Part shown: positions 58,601 through 64,000 of the stretch, piece by piece | Layout: every line of letters begins with the position of its first letter | Numbering within the stretch: the stretch's first letter is position 1 | Assembly: GCF_029962835.1 (NCBI RefSeq) | Contig: NC_080577.1 | Coordinates: 32,842,501 to 32,906,500, forward strand | Direction of reading: 5' to 3' | From: Magnolia sinica | Taxonomy: Eukaryota; Streptophyta; Magnoliopsida; Magnoliales; Magnoliaceae | Length of the DNA: 64,000 bases | The notes under the pieces: generated by a model | Seen by the model: the letters and a program-made list of their open reading frames with translations, nothing else | Database searches by the model: none | What the model was told of the DNA's origin: nothing | Position numbers and translations under genes: made by a program

Positions 58601-59740
58601 ATAAAAGAGAAACAAGAAAGAGATTCTTATAGTTGGTCATAAAGAATAGCTGCAAAACACTTTTCTTGATGGAAAACTTTGATGCTAGAACTGAATCTAG
58701 CATATGAGCATATATCTAAATTATAGCTAAATTTAATATCACATCTTCGTAGCTTTAAATGTAGCGATCTTCTTTCTTGGGATATAGATGAGGCCGTGTA
58801 TATTTTCAACCTAAAAAGAATGTAGGGATCTAATATATTTTCAATGAAATGAACAAGACCCTAATGCTGCAAATTCAATTCTCTAAGTTTCAAGTGGAGT
58901 GTAGATTACTCTATTAAAATAATTTAAACAAACTTGAGAAAGAGAATATAATTAGCTAAATCAAATATAAGAATTACTGCTCAAATAGCTTAAAGAGGCT
59001 TAGAGTTTCACTTTTTTTTTGAGAAGATAGATCTGTGTTTTTCGTTCTATGAAAGAGTGAGAGAAATCCTCCATTTATAGCCAAAGGTATTGGAAATTTG
59101 GATGACTGAATTTCAGCGATTGCGTTCCAACGGATCTTTGGATTTCACGGTATCAAATCTTTCAAAACTTCGATTGGCCCAAGCCAAAATTCGGCTGGCC
59201 AAATACATGGTTCGGTTGGACGAATGTCAATGAGATTTGAAATCTTATATCGCGAGAAACTTGAACGAACATCCTTCGGGCTAGCCGAACCCAAGGTTGG
59301 GCCGGCCAAACTTGCTCTGGAAAATTTCTGTCTTGATGTATACTTGCTCGAATAATGTGGGGTTGGCCGAATGTAGTTAAGCTGGCCGAACCTGAGGTTG
59401 GGTTGGCCTAACTCTAGTGTATTTTACTTAGAATAATATGTTATCGTAAGATTATGTGAAATACACCTAACCTAGGGTCAATCTAAGATAATACCACCTA
59501 ATGGTTAACATATACAAAGTGTTCCGATCTTCAAACCAAGTAAGACTTTAAAGGTTTGAGATGTTGAGTCTTCATTGAGATGTTGATCGAGTCTTTATGA
59601 CGTCTCATGAGTTGTCGAAGTGTATATTCATGAATTCTTGTGCTCCTTTCAAGACTACGAAGTTTGATAATCTTAATTGTGCTTAAGTATAAGTACTTAC
59701 AAAAACATACTGGCATCGACTCTTGTCCTTAAAAGTTTGG
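58600..59740 (-). repeat. Probable LTR of the minus-strand gypsy copy
   Basis: It lies directly upstream (in minus sense) of the gag leader. On the minus strand a TATA-like GGCTATAAATGGA occurs near 59080-59092. The U3-like part (59170-59410) repeats phrases such as GGTTGGGCCGGCC and TCGGCTGGCC. Outer border not defined. Confidence 0.4.
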
Positions 59741-60091
59741 CCAACGGCTATATAATTGGCTTATCCAATGAATCCGAATATTTCGACAGATCTGCATTGG
59801 TGAATGCAGCATCTTTGAAAGGCACGTTAACTTGACCCGTGATGAAGTTTGATATTCTAGCAAGCTCGGGCAGTGGAATGTCGCTTACACTACATATTTG
59901 GTGGTGGATGATGAAGAAAAATTTGCTCTTGTAAATAAAGGTGGTGCCATGTATTCATATTTGAGGTTAAGGTCACCTGCCCAGCTCACTTGACCAGTCA
60001 CAAAGTTTGATATTTGAAGCGGCTCGAGCAGTGGAGTATTTCTTAGTCCCACTTGTAAATGTGATGCCATATATTCCAATTTCACGCCATG

Positions 60092-60451
60092 TTACTCACT
60101 CATAGGGTCTTCGTGTATTGTCTCATTAATGCGTTGCACGGTCTCGATGATTAAAGGAATAAATTTATCCGAATGCTCCAACTGTGCTATCAAGAACATT
60201 CTCACATCTTCGTCGTCTTCGATTTTAGTTGGAGAAATTGATTGGTTTGAGTAAGGGCATAATTCTTTCATATTAATATCACAATCCGTTGGTGTACTCT
60301 TAATAATCATGTACGTTTTAAATACAAGCTCCTCATATGTAGTCTCGACCCTAATAACAATATTTTTTGACTTTCCACCCTTGTATGTGTATCGATTATT
60401 TTCACATGCTAACTCCCTACCATAAGAGCATATAATGATTCTCGTAGCCAT
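60092..60451 (-). pseudogene. N-terminal fragment of a MuDR-like transposase
   Basis: Begins MATRIIICSYGRELACENNR, then YTYKGGKSKNIVIRVETTYE and ISPTKIEDDEDVRMFL. The pattern (I-x-C-x-x-G, W/Y-x-Y-x-GG-x-S, T-T-Y-x-E-L, acidic D-D-D-V-x-F) is that of the N-terminal domain of plant MuDR/SWIM-type transposases. The frame stops at 60092 after 119 residues. Related sequence may continue in other frames to about 59880, but no DDE or SWIM domain is visible. Confidence 0.5.
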
Positions 60452-60508
60452 TATTTGAAAATAAACAAAATGACATATTCTCAACGAATCTCTAAACAAT
60501 AGAAGCAT

Positions 60509-61779
60509 ACCATAAGATACAAGTCAGTTGAATAATAGATGACCGAGAACACACTGAAATAATATATGAGGATGATGTAAATTTAAAGGAACTAAAGAAT
60601 AAGTGGGGCGTTAAAGTTTTCAAATTTACAACTATAGCTTAGATGGATATGAATGAATAAAATCTAAGTGGATGATATGTCATACTAGAGATATGAAATT
60701 TCAAAGAGGCAAGGAAAACGACCTTGAAAGAGTGGATCTTATGTTTACCAAAACAATTGAATAATACTTGTAAATACAAGAGATATCAAAGAGTAGATAA
60801 GTAATAATATGTTGCATTTAGGTTTGTTGTCATGGAAAATTGACCGATCTTTCAAATGAAATTAACCGAGCATCGCAAGTGCAAATTTTTTCAATTTAGG
60901 ATTTAGGGTTTATGACAATTTATTTAAATATACTTGCAGTGCGTTGTTTCTTCAATTGAGGCACTATTTTTGCCTTTTGTTGACAAAATAAAATAATGAA
61001 AAAGAAGTAATAGTTTGGTAGAAGAGTATTCTTGTATGAAGAAGAGAGAAGATTTAAGAAAATGAGTTTTATATATAAGGGTATTACAATTTGAAGATGA
61101 GAAAAGATTTTAAGAAATAGGTTTTCGGTAGTAGGGTATTCTGCTGCGAAGAGGAGAGAGAATTAAATTTTTTTTTTTTTTTTTAATGATAGGATGTTTT
61201 GATATAAAGAAGAGAAGAGAGAAGATTTAAAAAAATAAATTTGTATTGTGAAGGTATTTACGGCCGAAAAACAGGCATTGGTTTAGGTAGAGACGGTAAA
61301 GTTTGGATGGCTCTGAAAAGCCGCGGTAAAAGGTAATATTTACGGAAGAAAAATCTCTCAATGGCTTGAGTAGATGAAAAGGGTGGTAATACCCTGGACG
61401 CTTGACATGTAGCCACTTAAAGAAGGTACAAGTGACATTTATTAATTCAAGAGTATTATCCATCACACTCTGCCAGTGCAGGGAAGGAAAGTACATGCCA
61501 GGCCGCTGTAACACTTGGACTGTTGGATGCATGGACGAAGTGATCGAGGCTGTTCGTTTGGTGGGGCACACAACGGGTAAGGCATGATGCAAGATTGCAC
61601 CACCGATTTAATAGTCCCAACCGTCCTACTACAAATATACGTTGGCCAATGTTTTGAGTTGCCCGACGCTGTGCGTGGACGGTGGGAATTAGACAGGCCA
61701 CCAATCGAGATGGTTGGGCAAACTACCGAATGTCGTGGTTGGTGAAAGTCAGAGAGGCTACCTACCGTGCGTCCGTCGT
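60509..61779. other. Spacer upstream of the MuDR-like fragment
   Basis: AT-rich, with repeats of GAAGAGAGAAGATTTAAG and AGTAGGGTATTCT between 61010 and 61240. No gene. Minus-strand frames at 61227-61804 overlap one another and match nothing I know. Confidence 0.3.
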
Positions 61780-62388
61780 AAGCGGATTGGCTGGTGTACC
61801 TCACATCAGGTATATAGCTGCTGAGTTGACGTTAGCAAGTTATGTGGGTTTGATGATGAGATATGTGTTAAATCCAAACCGTCCATCCATTTGGCGAGAT
61901 CTTCTTAAGGCTTGAGACAAAAAATAAGACAGATATAACATATCAAGTGGACCACACTGCAAAAAGCAGCGAGGGGATTGAACATCTACCATTGAAACCC
62001 TTTTTGGGATCACAAAAGTTTTGGATTAATAGGAAATTTGGTTTTTTCTCTTCGTTCAGGTCTTCGTGACCTGATGCGCAGATTGGATGGAAAATAAACG
62101 GTTATGATGGGCCCTACAAATATTTTAATAGTGAAAATCATTTTCTCCCATGGCTATCTGTAGTGTGATCCAGGTGATCTTTGCATATGATTTGTTTTTT
62201 GGATAATGCTTTGAAATACCAGTAAAAATAAATCAACAACATAAATATAATAAATACTTAACTGTGCGCCCATGTAATTTTGATCTCATTTGAACCGTTC
62301 GTACAACTCAGGAGCTCGAGGAGGGTCAATGCTCGTCTTCGCACGATACGTACCTACACTGGTGTGGTGTACACCAACCAATCCGCTT
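61780..62388. mobile_element. Foldback MULE-like element with clear terminal inverted repeats
   Basis: Left end AAGCGGATTGGCTGGTGTAC and right end (reverse complement) AAGCGGATTGGTTGGTGTAC differ at one of 20 positions. The left arm continues CAAACCGTCCATCCATTTGG and TCAAGTGGACCACACTGC. No target-site duplication is obvious. The best-defined copy of the family here. Confidence 0.7.
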
Positions 62389-62534
62389 CCGCGTCTGGTA
62401 TAAGATGCGGTCTCCCGAGCATGACGCGGATCTTTTCACGGAACGGACTCGCATTTTATCTCCCGATAAGGCCCACATGTGAAACGGTGGCCCCCACTTC
62501 TGGTATGGGTGGCTCTCATCCTTATCACTGAAGG

Positions 62535-62955
62535 GACCACTGTGATTTACGTGCCTCATATCCATTCCTTTCATCCGTTTTCAAAGCTAATTTTAGGCAT
62601 AATATCAAAAACGAGGCAGATTCAAATCTTAGGTGGATCACACGACAGAACATTGGTGATTGAATACTCACCATTAAAAACATCTTAGGGGTCACTGGAA
62701 TGTTTATTTGACATCCAACCTGTTAATAAGGTTACAAGGATATGAATGAAGGGACCGCACAATGATCAGCTTGATCCAAAACTTTTGTGGCCCACGAGAA
62801 GTTATTAATGGTCAATCACTACTGTTTCCTGTCGTGTGGTTCACTTGAGTTTTATATCTTCTTCGTTTTTGGGTTCATGCCTAAAATAAACTTTCAAAAC
62901 CGATGGACGGCATGGATATAAGTCATATACATCACATTAGTCCCTGCATTCAAGG
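62535..62955. mobile_element. Foldback element
   Basis: TTAGGTGGATCACACGACAG and TATTTGACATCCAACCTGTT on the left. TCGTGTGGTTCACTTGAGTT, CGATGGACGGCATGGATATA and TACATCACATTAGTCC on the right. Confidence 0.5.
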
Positions 62956-63594
62956 ATCGTCCCAAAATCCAAGTCAGTGGACATTCTAATCAATCGCCTT
63001 TCATTACATTTCCGTGTAGAATGTTAATTCCCGTTGGAATCTCGTGGGAAGTAATCTGATTTCCTCTCATGGGCACATATTCTGCTGGGAGAACAAAAGA
63101 TACTAGAAATGGAATTCTCCACTAGAAAAAAAACGAGATAACGGATATAAAAGGAGTTAACACAGATATAGTCCAGATTTTGAAACTATCACTGTTATTT
63201 TTTTACATATGAAAATTCATTAAATGATAAAATTGCATGGGGATCGAGCGATTTCAAAATCCAAGTTTTAAAATTTACATGATTCTATGCTAAATTATAG
63301 TGACTTATTAAAAATAAATATTTAAGATGGATCACAACTCGGGGGCTCTTTCCAATAGATAATCTGAGCCGAAGCTTAGAAATGAATAAGAGCTTGGAAT
63401 GAACTCGGTGGTAGAAGCGGAGATAATTCATCATCTTATAATCGAGGTTAATGTGCACTAAGTTTTCTCAACAGTAGGCTTTCACTTCTAGCAGTTGAGG
63501 AGCTCCCTGTTCAGAATTATATTTGTGCTCCATGCGGAGTACATAGATGTCTGAGCTGACCTTACAATTTTGACCGGTCCATTTTCACCCGTGC
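62956..63594. other. Spacer
   Basis: AT-rich sequence without recognisable gene or complete repeat. Confidence 0.3.
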
Positions 63595-63826
63595 CAATAT
63601 TTATTAGCCATCCACCATATTTGCAAGGAAAATACAAATATCATCTGCATGAAAACTTTCGTGGGGCCTAAAAAAATAAATGGTGACATTCAATTCCCAT
63701 TGTGTGGCCCACTTGAGCCTTGGATCTATCTCAATTTTGGGCTCCTACCATAAAAGGATTTGGAAAATTTTGATGGATAACATGGATAAAACCCATTAGT
63801 CACAGTGGGCCCCACATAAAGCATCT
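63595..63826. repeat. Foldback family fragment
   Basis: ATTAGCCATCCACCATATTT (centre) and the right arm GTGTGGCCCACTTGAGCC, GGATAACATGGATAAAACC and CACAGTGGGCCCCAC are present; the left arm is missing. Confidence 0.45.
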
Positions 63827-64000
63827 AATGTGTTTCAATTAATGTGTTTATTTGGGACCCTGAGTCTGATGAACAGTTTGGATTTGCAAAAACATCTCGC
63901 ATTTTATCTGGCATGTCGTGGTGTATCCAATTCGATGGCTCGGGCAGTTTGCGCTTCGACATTTACGATGTGGGTGCGCGTGTGAAAAAAAATAGGGCCT

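Noticed and set aside
61227-61804. Three overlapping minus-strand frames of 82-121 codons
   Set aside because: They overlap in different frames over the same bases, resemble no family and lie in repeat-rich spacer.

Overview
This is nuclear DNA of a flowering plant with a large, transposon-rich genome. The evidence is split GT-AG genes, a pentatricopeptide-repeat (PPR) gene, plant-type LINE, Ty3/gypsy, MULE, hAT-like and Harbinger-like elements, and a tRNA-derived SINE. The many copies of a foldback repeat built around words such as GTGGACCACACCAC remind me of magnoliid genomes, but that placement is a weak inference.

Only two intact protein-coding genes can be supported. The first is an intronless E-class PPR gene on the plus strand (8550-10121). 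The second is a complete adenosine kinase (ADK) gene on the minus strand. Its 13 coding exons lie between 44557 (start) and 21397 (stop), and every junction is GT-AG. The spliced CDS is 1,026 bases (341 residues plus stop). The two genes converge.

Two ADK introns are very large because transposons sit in them. Intron 12 (about 9.7 kb) holds a SINE and a LINE (22249-30395) bounded by a 9-bp target-site duplication. The LINE is itself interrupted by MULE-like MITEs, one inside another. Intron 1 (about 8.7 kb) holds a decayed Ty3/gypsy element (36131-42112), a diverged solo LTR of the same family and a 460-bp tandem duplication. The LINE, the LTR element and the SINE all lie antisense to ADK.

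Layout. 1-8500: an LTR end, two dimeric Harbinger-like MITEs, two hAT-like elements and AT-rich spacer. 8550-10121: PPR gene. 10.1-21.1 kb: spacer with remnants of a Myb/SANT-like gene and of a long-chain acyl-CoA synthetase gene, several MITEs, a SINE and a G-rich tract. 21.4-44.6 kb: ADK. 44.7-52.2 kb: a field of foldback MULE-like elements, one of which begins about 90 bp upstream of the ADK TATA box. 52.7-58.6 kb: two related gypsy gag fragments in inverted, converging orientation, followed by a probable LTR. 60.1-60.5 kb: N-terminal fragment of a MuDR-like transposase. 61.8-64 kb: more foldback elements.

The genes do not form a pathway. ADK is a housekeeping purine and cytokinin salvage enzyme, and the PPR protein is predicted to act on organelle RNA. 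I found no tRNA or rRNA gene and no CRISPR array. Boundaries of decayed repeats are approximate unless a target-site duplication is given.
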